From Acanthaster planci (Eukaryota > Echinodermata > Asteroidea > Valvatida > Acanthasteridae): a stretch of DNA of 60,000 bases. The translations under genes were made by a program, and so were the position numbers. Position 1 is the first letter of the stretch. Every line of letters starts with the position of its first letter. Positions 1-60,000 of the stretch are shown here, piece by piece. A model generated the notes under the pieces. That model was given only the letters and a program-made list of their open reading frames with translations, was not told where the DNA came from and did not search any database. The stretch is from positions 1,437,664-1,497,663 of the forward strand of contig NW_019091419.1 of assembly GCF_001949145.1 (NCBI RefSeq), read 5' to 3'.

Positions 1-49250
<49,250 letters not shown>

Positions 49251-51515
49251 AAAAAAAAAGAGGATGTTTTGCTCCTCACATACTACTACTTTGGTTTTAA
49301 TTTATTCCATTTTATTTTTGTTAAGATTGTTCTTTTTTCATCTTCTTATTGCTCTCTTGCTGCCGTGCCGCAATCACATAACTTCTTGTCATTCACATCA
49401 TTTTTTTTTTCTCTGAGTTATTTTTGTTGTGGGCTTTGTTTTGTGGGTGGGTGGCTTGCCAAGGTGTGTGTGATTTGCATTTTGCACACGAGAGAAGTTA
49501 CGGTAAGAAGCCATCCTTGTTCATCCCCCAAGTTAGCATGCCAATGAAATCAATTTTTTGTACACTTCAGAAATGTAATGAGATGATTGGGTCTTACCAG
49601 TAAAAAGCTGTTCACAGGAAATGTCTGAGGTTGTCACAAATGTTAAAAAGTTGATCAGAATGAAATTGATGGGAGCAAATAAGTGGACCAGAAAAAGGAC
49701 CTATTCTCCCAAAAGGAGAAAAAAATACTTGGCTATGTTCAGATTGGATATAAAGGGTGAAAGGTGAAAGTTATCCTTGGAGATAACGGTGCCTCCCAAA
49801 AAATCTGAACCACAGACTCACTATCGCTTCTTACCGAGACAGACTTGTGGTGCGCTGGATTCATTGGTTTGTTTTGCATGAGGGTGATTGTGTTTTGGAT
49901 TAATTTGGTAGATTGACAAGAAGAGGGGCCATCTCCCCCCCTCCCCACACCTGGTAGACGAAGCACCTAATCATTTACACCATTGGCTCTTTGACTGCGT
50001 AAGACAGGGTACTAGACCTTAAGTGCAGGAATGTTTGCACATTAACCAAAATATTAAACCAACCCACAGTTATGACTGATAATTGTACTGGAAAGTCTGT
50101 CTTCAAAAGAAATGGATTAACCGACTTTGATAGATGATTACAAATGAATAGAGAAAAAGCTTCCGACAGCAGTTTCGAGGCGTAAACTTCTCAAAGGCAT
50201 TTTTTTGTCACTCATAGTCCCTTCCAGGGCAAGCTTAGCTGTTTGATACCCTGACTTAGGCAGACGGAGGTCACCTCACCCTCACTCTACAGAGCACCGT
50301 AGCTGTGTACCTGTCTGTACGTGTACTCACGCCACACTCTCTTGTCATTTTCTGTAGCTTCTGCTTTCAGAACACTGACCAAAGCTCGAACAGCTGCTGA
50401 TCGGTAGCCTTTCAGGGGTCGCCGAGGTTTTGGTCGATGTTCAAGTTTTTTTTTTCTGGTTCACCTTTGGTGCAGAGAGACAGGTGACAGCGCAGGGGGA
50501 AAAATAATCACAAAGCTAAGTGGGTAATCCTGGGTTTTGGGAATGTAAGGACGTTCTGGTGGTGTATGTTTGTTAATGTTTGATATCTGCTTTAATAGGT
50601 AAGATTTTATAAGAGAACAGTAATTCTAGTATTTATTCTTCTGACAAGGAAAGTTAGGGATTTGAAGCTGTTAAGTGCAGATTTTTAATATGGTTCGTGT
50701 TGTACAGCAGCATACCATCACATGTGGCTTGTTATTTAATCACTCTGTAATGATACATTTTATTCTTGGCTTTGTTCCATTCAAAACCTCTAGTAAAACA
50801 TTTGAATGCTGTAAATTTGATGGCTTTTTCCAAAGAGGCGTCTCCGTCAACTGAAAATTGACAATGTTTTCTCACTGTAACTTGCTTTAACTGGATATCA
50901 ACATGGAAGGAGACCCTTTGTTTTTCCTTGCAGTCAACATGGTGCACTACGTAGATTTACCATTCTATATTTCTGGGCTTTTTGGACAACTTTTGTAAGT
51001 GTCCAGATTTTGGTTTTTGCCCCCCTTTTCCAGTAGTTATTTAGGCATCGAATCAACAAATATCTTTTGACTTGGCATCTGTCAATAGTTTTGAAATCTC
51101 AAAACAAAGAAATGAATGAAGTTCCCCTAGGTGATTAGAATTTACAGTTTTCCTGAGTGGTTCACACATGCAGGTATTTATTTATTGCGATTTATTTTTA
51201 TCATTTCCTTGTTCTGTTCTTCGATGGCGGGCGGTAAATAATTAAGGAGATGTAGAAATGTATTTGACTAGTTACCCTTTATAGTAGAACCTGAATCCTT
51301 GCAAGTCATTCAGATTTCCTCTAAAAGACATTTTTCTGAATATATCACCCTGAAATGGAAGACAATTGCAGGAAATATTCTTTTTTAGTCAGAAACATTT
51401 CAATAGTTGTGAATTTGGTCGAGTCCCCTCCCTGTGAGACAAAAAGAAATGTCGTTTCGTCTGTGCTGTGATTGCAGTTGATTTTATTGAAAATAAAAAA
51501 AAAACTGATTGTTTT
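49251..51515 (+). other. SERCA 3' UTR (predicted)
   Basis: Non-coding sequence follows the TAA up to the first canonical AATAAA with a downstream U/GU-rich tract. TACATGTA motifs, frequent in the introns, are nearly absent. An ATTAAA at 50053-50058 could give a shorter form. The end position is inferred. Confidence 0.6.
51492..51497 (+). promoter_or_regulatory. candidate polyadenylation signal AATAAA
   Basis: It is the only AATAAA I found in the 2.3 kb after the stop codon. It is followed by an A-run and then GATTGTTTTTATGT, a plausible U/GU-rich downstream element. Confidence 0.6.
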
Positions 51516-54500
51516 TATGTACACATAAAACCATTCTCGTTCTAACCCTGTCGTTCATCAGTCAGTTCCTTGTCGAGTTGGTACACGTGTAACACGTCCT
51601 TGGTTATAAAGCCCCTTCGCTTGCATATACGCCGATTGGCAAGTGCGGGCCGAAGAGAGACTAACTTGGAGTCCTGGCACGCGTTAACACTATCAGGAAA
51701 AGCTATTATTGACCTCGCTTTTTTTGTGGGAGAGTCGCCTTGAAAGTAGAGATGAGCTCAGCTTTTCCCATCATTGGTCAAATGACCCAGCAGTAGCATA
51801 GACTGCACCATGCCATACTGCACTACTGATAGTTATTAATCCATTACAGAGTAAGCAGCAACTCAATTCCGCAGCTCAGATACAAGACTTCATTATGGGG
51901 TACATGCCCTCCTATCAAGTGAGCTTGTCGGGAAATCCGAGGAGTGTTGGATGTTTTTGTAGGAGGGTTTCATTCAGAATCGTTAAACAGACTGGCAGTA
52001 TACCTATCTCGTTCAATGGTCGTATCGAGGTCAATATATATTCTACCTCTCCTAAAGTTCTCTCTAATATTGTAGCTAACGGTATACACTGAACCACAAA
52101 AAGTCCATCCCTGTCACTGCAAAATACGTTAGTTTGACAAGACTTCTCTAAAAGGTTGAAACAGCGATGGATGTTTTCGTTTTCTAGTTCAACCAAGAGC
52201 ATGCAGACCTTTGGTTACTAATTTGAACCATCGTTTCATTTTCAAACCACACATAACGAATCAAAATCTATAACTGGACTCGTCACTTCTGCATAAGCAA
52301 GATGGCGTGTCTGGGGTCGTGTACTTTGCCCGGTGGGCAACTGAGGCCAGTGGTTTTGATGTGAAGTCTTGTTTTGCTTATCAACAGCATATCATTACAA
52401 AGTTACCTTCGGATGTAGTACAGTTTTCATTACACGACAACTTAACCTTCGGTGGCATAAACTTACTGCACATAGTACTTTTTAGAAACATTAACACGAC
52501 ACTTTATAATCAAGAGAAGGTGGAAGTAAAATTGCCTGCGGGCAATTAACAATGCCGATTTGGTGTGTTTAGTCTTCATAGCCTTGCTGTATCTTGAATA
52601 ATCAAAACGAGATTTTAGTGAATTGTTTTGATTTGAACTTGGGATAATTGGTATGTAAAATAGCAAAGCGGTAACTTGCAGTTCAGTCATGTGTATTTTG
52701 TGTAGACATTTTTGCGCTGAATGCAGAAACACAAGACTGAACCGTTTCATAGTTTGTCAGTTTGAACGAGAAAAACTGCTTGTAATTTGTTGCTCGATGC
52801 AAAGAGATAGTCATGTGGTGTGACCTTTAAAACTTTTGGTTTGTGTTGCATACCAGCGACGTAGCTGATGGGCCCAAACCAATGTTATGTAATAGCTGTA
52901 TGCTCTCCCAAAGATGTTTGTATCAACTAGCGAGTGATTTGCCGATAATTGAAGCACCGTGGCAAAAATTCCAGTTATATGTAATACAACTTAACTGGTT
53001 GATTCTAGCCATTTGTCACCGGTTGCGTCAATACCATAACGGTTACGCGTAAGAATCGACAGAAACGATTTTGAAGATAAGAAAACAGGTGTGTGTATTT
53101 GTGATTGTGACGTCATAGTTCTTTGTTCCATCTGCACGAATTCCACCCGGTAGCCATTTTTTTAACTTTCACAACCCCATTTATGCGGGAGAAACAACTG
53201 TTTATGTACTTGCATGCTATATTAAATATTCATACGCCTAATGCATGCTAATGAACTTTTTCGGCTTTTCAGATTAATTTCTGTTTTTCATTTTTTTGTT
53301 TTTTATTAAATTGAGCACTGCACATCTAGCTCTGCCTGTGGCTAGAAATCTAACCCAGTCCATACTTTGCCGACTTGCACGCTTCCTTCTGATAATAGGA
53401 CCTAAAGTTTAAATGTATAGTTTATTTCAGTTTTCCTAGCGAAAGAACGAAAGTAAAATACGTATTTCTCTTTTAGGAAAAAAGTGCACAATAATTGCAG
53501 TTGCACGCAATGGCATGGACACGATACGCGCATATTTTACGCGGCACAACTGTTACAAATTTGTTTGATAGGAGGACAAAGAAAACGACACTTTCTTTTT
53601 CTTTCAGTTCCTGCATTTTTTTGCTTCAAAAGTCCACTTCTAAAGCGTATCCCCGAGAATGGAAAACTTAAGGCTAACGCTTGAAGCTTGTAAAAGTAGC
53701 CTCGCAGTTTTCTTTGCATCATCAGACTTTCCTGAAATTATTCTTTACCGGTACCTCCCTGTTCCGCTTGCTTGTCTCCTGAACTTTCCATGGAAATTTA
53801 TGTCCCAATTGTTAAACTGAATTATTGTTTTGTCTCCCACAAAATGGAAGGCTTTATTAGATTTCAGCATTTGGGTGATATTTATTCATTCACACAATCC
53901 GGCCCCGATAAAATAATAACTCCATTTTTCTCGACTTTCCACCCATTTAATATTTTAACTATGGATTTCTCTCGTCAAAAAACGTCGCCATGTTTGATCG
54001 CAAACAAATTTTAGACTATCCCATCGTTCAAGCAGTACGTGCAGTTGATGAGTACACGTAGATTGACATTACGTTTACATTAAGGTAAACTTATCCCAGC
54101 ACACACAGAATCACTTCAATTTTTGCTAAACCCTCTCACGGTATGAAAGATATGCATGTTTACGTTGCAGAATGAGCACTTCCTGTGTACAACGCTGACT
54201 GTCCTCGTTTCCCGTCGATCAATCTATCAAATTGCGCCCAAAGCTTGGGGGGAGAGAGCATGCCGGAACGGCAGAGAAAATAAAGTCCGACTTGGACCAT
54301 CTTCAGTACTGTAGTCGAGTCCAGTAGAAGTCTTCCACTCGACGAGTTGCCTTTGTTACAGTTCATTTGACTGTAGCTTGTTATTGGCTGGAGACTGGAT
54401 GACCTGCTGTGGACTCGACTACATGTGCTGACCAGACTGCTCAGAAATCTTCCCAGATAGAAATTAATTCCAAAGGGCAATGGGTTTTCGGCTAGATTCC

Positions 54501-57500
54501 GGCTGAATAGCCAACTGCAATTGCTAAACTTGCCGAGCCATGTTGCCAGAGTGCAGCAGGGCTCCCGAGGTTTACTGGATTTGTCATGTTGCAGACGCGC
54601 CGTGAAGACGCAGTTCATCAGGCGTGAACACGCCACTCCGCTCCGACAGCTTCACAAACCGACGGTATTCACCAATTCAGCCGGATCGAAGTGACCGTAA
54701 TTGTAAACGCGTTCATTATGGGCACTTGTTGCCTGCTGACTCCGGGAAACCATTTCCAGAATCATTTCAATTACTCAATTCCATAATTTCGCAACTCAGT
54801 GAAGCTGCAGAGATTAAAACGTTATTGAAAGTTCGCATGGAGTGTAAGAAATCAACAAAACAAACCCAAGAGTACTATTCATCCAAGGTCGCAATGGACT
54901 ATAGCTTGAAATATTTTTATGTTCTCAGTATAATACCCCCCCCACCTTGCTGAAAGTTACGACCTTTTAGCACTTACCCTGTTTCCTGCAAATTGTGTCG
55001 AAGGTTTGAGCCAGTACCCCTTGAAAATGTGCTAGGCCTCCAAATTTCCAAACTGAACTAAAGCCGGTGCCACGTCCCAACTTCCGTAATTTTGCTGTTA
55101 ACGCTTGGAAATTGGATAGACTAGTCTGCTGCCACCAAGCAACGTGTTAGGGGCCAGTTGAGTTTGTTGCAGTTGGCTGACTTGGTTTTCGCGTGTGGGT
55201 AATGTATGTATTCCTGGCTTTGTATAAACAGCACCGGCGCTGCACAGTAAGACCGACTGATCGCTGACGACGATCGCTGACCGAACCGTGGATACAAGAT
55301 ACCGTGCACCAGAGGGAGCTCGTACAACTCACCATGCACTTGAGGGAGCTGGCATCATTACGCATGAACTGAACACGTGGTCAAAACCAAGCCGAAACGT
55401 GAGAGTTGACCGCGAACCAGCTAATTTCACTGGTATTTTGCTATCCATAACGAGTTCATCATTGGATGACATCACCATGACGTCAGCCAGTGGTCACACA
55501 AGGTGCCTTTTTGATCCAGGAGAATTCACTTTTTCCGTAGCCTTCGGGAAATCAATATTAGGTGTTTGGGTTGGTAATTATAATACAGATGCTCGTTTTC
55601 TTTTAAAAAAAATCACTTTTGTATGTTGACAAGAAATTTAGTGTGTGGTTCGGGAACATGTGGGTATTTTTTAAACAGTGTACAAAGCCCATCATTAACA
55701 CCAACATAGGGTTTAATGGACTTATCACGAGTGGGTAGGTGCTATGGTATTTTGTAGTTGAGTGAGTACTAACGTTGTTCAAAAATGGAATTTGTACGCT
55801 AGTGCTATTTTTGCCTCTGAGGAACAGTATCAAATGGTTTCTTTTTTTCGCGTTAATTTTTGGTTAAACTTTACATCGAAAAGCTGGCATCCATTTTCAG
55901 CCATTATGCTGATTGAAACCTAACGTGGTGGCAGCATTCGTGTCCATTGTTCATCGAAGTCCATATGACCGGGAAAGACAACGATAGGTAGTGAATTCGT
56001 AACCACCATGCAGAAATCATCTGTACGCGTTGGAAATACATTGAGAAAAGTGGTCAGCAGCGACTCTGCAACCAGTCTTGATCATAATCGCAGCACCGAT
56101 TCTCATGCTCTCCAAAACCATCGTGATAACAAAGGAAGTGAGAAATTTAATTCCAAGCAGACGTCTTAAACAAATATCCTCGGCAAGCCGCTGCCTTGAC
56201 TAGTAAAGTCGTCATATTCCTTTTTACGTACTTCGTTTTATGTCCCACGAAATTGTCAAAGTAATTCGGCTGACCAGTTTGTTTATACCAATATGTGTGT
56301 AAATTTGTGTTTTTCGTATCAAACGGCGAAAGCTTGTTTTTGATATAATTTGACTTGTCAAATCGCCTTATTACTTAATTTGTTGGAATAAACCCCTTTT
56401 CATACGAGTTAAACCAGCAGAACCACTTAACATCATTTGCGTTTTAGAGGCCCTGCGATATTTTAACAAAGGCCTGCATAAATTGTTTATGTATATAATG
56501 TACATAAACGTAAAGGCTATTTAAGGAAGTGTGATAAATTCCTGCTTCATTTCAGGAACAGTAACGTGTTGTTTGAAAATTGAAGATTTTTTAATTTAAG
56601 AAATTTCTACCTCCCCCCGATCGACATAGCGCGCTACTACAGAGTGTTTATTTATTGATAGTGTTTTTTTTTGGTTTTAGATAGTCTTGCAGTCTTGTTC
56701 AGTTAATTTTTATTGTCTGTTTAAAAAGCACAAACATGACCAAATTACACAGTAAATTCTCGCCAGAGGAGTTGGCAGAGGAGTTGAAACGCCATAGAAA
56801 CCGTGGCATTTACTTTACACCTTGTAATATCCGCATGAAACCACCCTATGCGCAGTGTTCACATAACACCAACACTCGCCTGTCTCTGTTGATAGTTTGT
56901 GCTAAGTTTGAAAGAGGAAAACGTGGTAAGCCATTTCATGCCTTCAACAAAGTCTTTTGTTGGATCGACTGTAAACGATAGATTTGATTCAGGAAATCGA
57001 CATAATTATTTCCTTCTTGTTTGAATGTCTCAGTCTCATGATTAAGTTCCATTTAAACCTAGTCGCACGTTCGTGGTTTAACGGTTTTCATCTAAGTGGT
57101 ATTGGCAGTGTTTTAGCCTATGCTATTCCATTGAAAAACATACGTTTGTTGCACCTTCGCGTAGAAATTTCACGAAATTTTGTTTGGAATTACTGAATTT
57201 GTGTAAAGTGTTCAATATAATTTTCTGTATTAGTGTCATTTGATGGACTTGCGATTTATGAAGTATAGTTTTGTTGTAATTTTTGTACATATTAATTTCA
57301 CGGCCTTGATTGCTACGGTTACAGACCAAAGGTGGGTGTCCATTGGTTTTTCGGAAGAATATGTGGTTGCCAAGGCCAGTTTTGTTTTAAAAATTACTTA
57401 ACAGGTTTTGCGCATTCCCAGACTACAATTTTCTAAGTTTTAATACTGCTACCAAGGGGACTCAGGCACTCAATCGCACATCGCGGGCGCTTCCAAGATA

Positions 57501-59400
57501 GCTGAAGTTTGGCCCTACTTTCTCAGACGTCAAATTGCATACACTCTTACTTGAGTCATGCAAACCTCTTCTAATTTGTTGGTATCCATCCGCGCTTCTG
57601 GCTTACCTTACACGCCTTAGCTTCTGGACTATGCAAAAATTCCCCCGCTGTATTCATTTTTGATTTGATAACGCTGTTTAACACACGATTTTCGATTGGA
57701 CACGTGTACCCTCGGGTCGATTCATTTTAAGCTGGGGATGACATGGCCCACATTTTACGAAATGTTTCATTTATCACATTTTAATGTTTTCATCTTGTTT
57801 TTTCTTTTTCCTGGCCACATCAGGGAGGTGTATTTGGTTTGTACATAGTAGTGGTTGTTTATTTCGTTCACCGTAGGCCTATACATGGTCTTTTATTTTA
57901 GCGATTTGTTGGGGCAGAGTGATATTTGAATGTGGATTGTTAATCTTAGTGCCAGAGACAAATCACTTCGACACTGGTACTGCGTAGCATTTCCTTCTAG
58001 CACGCGGCCATGATCGAGGTTGACTGTAATTGAGTTGTAAAATAATCTTTTGTAATAATTATAATATAATGCTTGATTATGGAAAGTATAGAATTTCACA
58101 ATGTAGTTTGTTTGGTAGTTTGCCAGATCATGCGCCCATTCTCGTTAAATGCTGAGCAGAATTGGCGGTCCGTGTACACAGGGCGCACAGTCTCTCCATT
58201 GCACGTGCATATATATCTCTACACAATGCAGCCGTATTTACTATCGGGTTTGATGCATGCGTGGTGTATTCTGTACACAGTGCACATCTTGGTTAGTCCC
58301 CTGACCGGAAGCTGAATGTGCAACTTAATGTCGTCAGTGCTGTTTATGTTTATGTCTGTTCGGCAAATTACTCCCACTCAGCAATACAAACGTGTGTACA
58401 TGTATTAGGTTGTTCTTTGTTAGCTTGTTTTAATAACTGGTATTGTTGCTGAGAGCGCACAAGTTTATAAAAGCAGAGGATTCCACCCACGATGCTCATC
58501 GCTTTTGCGTTGTTGTGAGATGATGTTGACTAAGCATCATTTCCGCTTATTCACCTATCGACATCAGCCATCGATACCGGATAAGAAGTACGCCGCGCTA
58601 AGGACCAGTTTTGGCGTTTTGAGAGAACACGACACAGTGAGTTGCACAGCTCACATTCTCGCTTGTCATACTGTTGTGCTTACGCGCGACTAGTTAATAT
58701 TGCATTTTACCTAACATTTCCTGTTTGTACCGAAATATTAGGTGAGCCCGGTGCATCAGTTGCCGAGGTATTAACGTCCGATTAGGCTTTCTTCTACTGA
58801 GCCTTGTCGAGTTTGTAGCGCTTTTTCGGTAAACAGTTTAGTCATTCTCAAAATCTTTAGAAAGGCTTGTTGAAACGGCGTGTTATGATATACATCTTGA
58901 AGTATGCATTGGATGGTTTCGTACAACAGTTTGTGAATTGACTGAATAAATTATTACCAGTTAAGGGTATAATTTTTACCGCAATTTGATGTATACGTGT
59001 GGTATTTCTTTGCTGGTAGCATTTTAACAAGGGGGAAAAAATTGGCTTTGGATCCGACCAGACATGTTTCATCCACGCGAATAATTGAAAAAATGACTTG
59101 GGCAGCTTGTTTACTCGAATAATAGTTAATATTGGGAAAAAGGGGAATCGGCAATTATAAACAGGTACCGTATTGTGTAAAGCCTTTTTCCCATCACAAA
59201 TTGGACTGGGAGCAGGAACAAGGGAGAGAACGAGAGACGCTACACAGCACGGTATATTTTAAAAACAGGTTCTTCGAGTCCGGAGATGCGCGCTTACGCA
59301 GAACCGAAAAGAATCGAAAGCTGACATCGAAGACAAATTCCCAACCTGCCGCGTTTAATGTACAACACGTGCGAGTGACATGAAACCGCTAAGCTCATTT
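51516..59400. other. intergenic stretch without a supportable gene
   Basis: The sequence is AT-rich, with only short frames typical of chance. The 158-codon minus-strand frame at 54160-54636 and an 81-codon plus frame at 56736-56981 (followed by a good donor GTAAGC at 56926) have no recognisable domain or partner exon. TACATGTA motifs are rare compared with the SERCA introns. Confidence 0.55.
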
Positions 59401-59476
59401 GCATGACAGATTAAAAGTTACACAAATTAAGCTTTTGTTAGTGAAATTCAGTTACAACTCTTCCTTTTTAATGCAG

Positions 59477-59558
59477 GCATTACAACTATGTGATACCTAT
59501 GACATGACCGATGTAGAATATGATGTCCCCACCACCACCACAGGTGCCATTATTTTCT
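59477..59558 (+). CDS. candidate internal exon, unidentified gene
   Basis: 82 nt between a strong acceptor (TTCCTTTTTAATGCAG) and a perfect donor (GTAAGTA). It is open in the phase-0 frame: ALQLCDTYDMTDVEYDVP then TTTTGAIIF. I do not recognise the protein. Its phase does not join directly to the open frame at 59634-60000, so they may belong to different transcripts or one may be false. Confidence 0.3.
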
Positions 59559-59633
59559 GTAAGTACATGTATAGGTCATATTTAACAATATTTCCAAGCC
59601 ACTTTGATGTTCACACCTGGAATTTTTAAACAG

Positions 59634-60000
59634 TGGTGTCAGTGATTCACTAAACCTTAAGAGGGCGCTAGTTTTAAACCCAGAAGGGGGTATTTTCAAT
59701 CTGGCACTAAATTTAAATTGTGCAGTCCTTGAAACTTATGAAGTGTCCTTAAACTCGTGGAGCGAAAGGGAAGGTAGGTGGACTAATTTAATATGCCTCA
59801 ACGCCGACTATTTTAAGAGATCTTTTGATTGGCTATCTCTAAGAGTAAGAGAAGATACATTACTGCAAAGGCCTTTATTTAAAATGGTAACAAATGATTA
59901 TAAATCCATATTAAATTTCCTGACTTCATATCAACCTCACGTAAATTTAAAAAAATATCCTCAAATCAAACAACTGCACTTGGTATGGTTTCTGTTCAAG
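59634..60000 (+). CDS. candidate partial exon running off the window, unidentified protein
   Basis: A frame with no stop runs from 59608 to the last base (131 codons) in sequence of about 36% GC, where chance frames of this length are rare. An acceptor-like TTTTTAAACAG ends at 59633. Readable pieces include VSLNSWSEREGRWTNLICLN and FDWLSLRVREDTLLQRPLF. The composition looks like a helical globular protein. I recognise no family. It continues beyond base 60000. Confidence 0.4.

Noticed and set aside
52302-52549. Start of a second gene at an AAGATGGCG context
   Set aside because: The ATG frame stops after about 20 codons. The longer overlapping frame needs a non-ATG start and has no donor or known motif.
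54160-54636. 158-codon open frame on the minus strand
   Set aside because: It has no recognisable motif, no splice partners and composition like its surroundings. At this window size such a length can arise by chance.

Overview
The window is animal (metazoan) nuclear DNA. It carries the 3' nine-tenths of one very long plus-strand gene for a sarco/endoplasmic reticulum Ca2+-ATPase (SERCA, P2A-type P-type ATPase). I could place 21 consecutive coding exons between 1873 and 49250. They total 2739 nt, join in frame at every junction, and encode 912 residues plus a TAA stop. Aligned to vertebrate SERCA without any net gap, the first residue corresponds to Glu109. About 108 N-terminal residues (cytosolic N-terminus, M1 and most of M2) must therefore lie upstream of base 1. 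All core catalytic and Ca2+-site residues I checked are present.

The organism cannot be named from this sequence alone. The long repeat-rich introns, the GC-rich exons, the lack of the phospholamban-contact loop and the huge number of TACATGTA-type palindromes suggest a marine invertebrate. A deuterostome such as an echinoderm, hemichordate or lancelet is my best guess, by impression only.

Layout: 1-1872 is the end of an intron. 2012-23143 is one 21 kb intron full of TACATGTA palindromes and containing DNA-transposon remnants. 23225-34527 holds exons 2-4 in large introns. 34528-49250 holds the dense 3' half of the gene. 49251 to about 51.5 kb is the likely 3' UTR, with one AATAAA. 51.5-59.4 kb looks intergenic. 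59.4-60 kb has weak signs of another, unidentified gene running off the window.

The most interesting content is inside the introns of the 3' half. Six related plus-strand elements in six different introns have the architecture of C/D-box snoRNAs: a terminal stem, an RTGATGA C box and a CTGA D box. Four of them carry an antisense element next to the D box that matches the universal 18S rRNA motif AACGAGGAATTC. By the D+5 rule this points at the position equivalent to yeast 18S G1572 or its neighbour A1573. The Ca2+ pump gene thus appears to be a host gene for a locally amplified snoRNA family. The intron at 45183-45493 has perfect U12-type AT-AC signals. A nested GT-AG pair inside it would add 13 residues in frame. 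Four related hAT-like MITE copies, a piggyBac-like MITE, a 1.5 kb hAT-like element and several minisatellites complete the picture.
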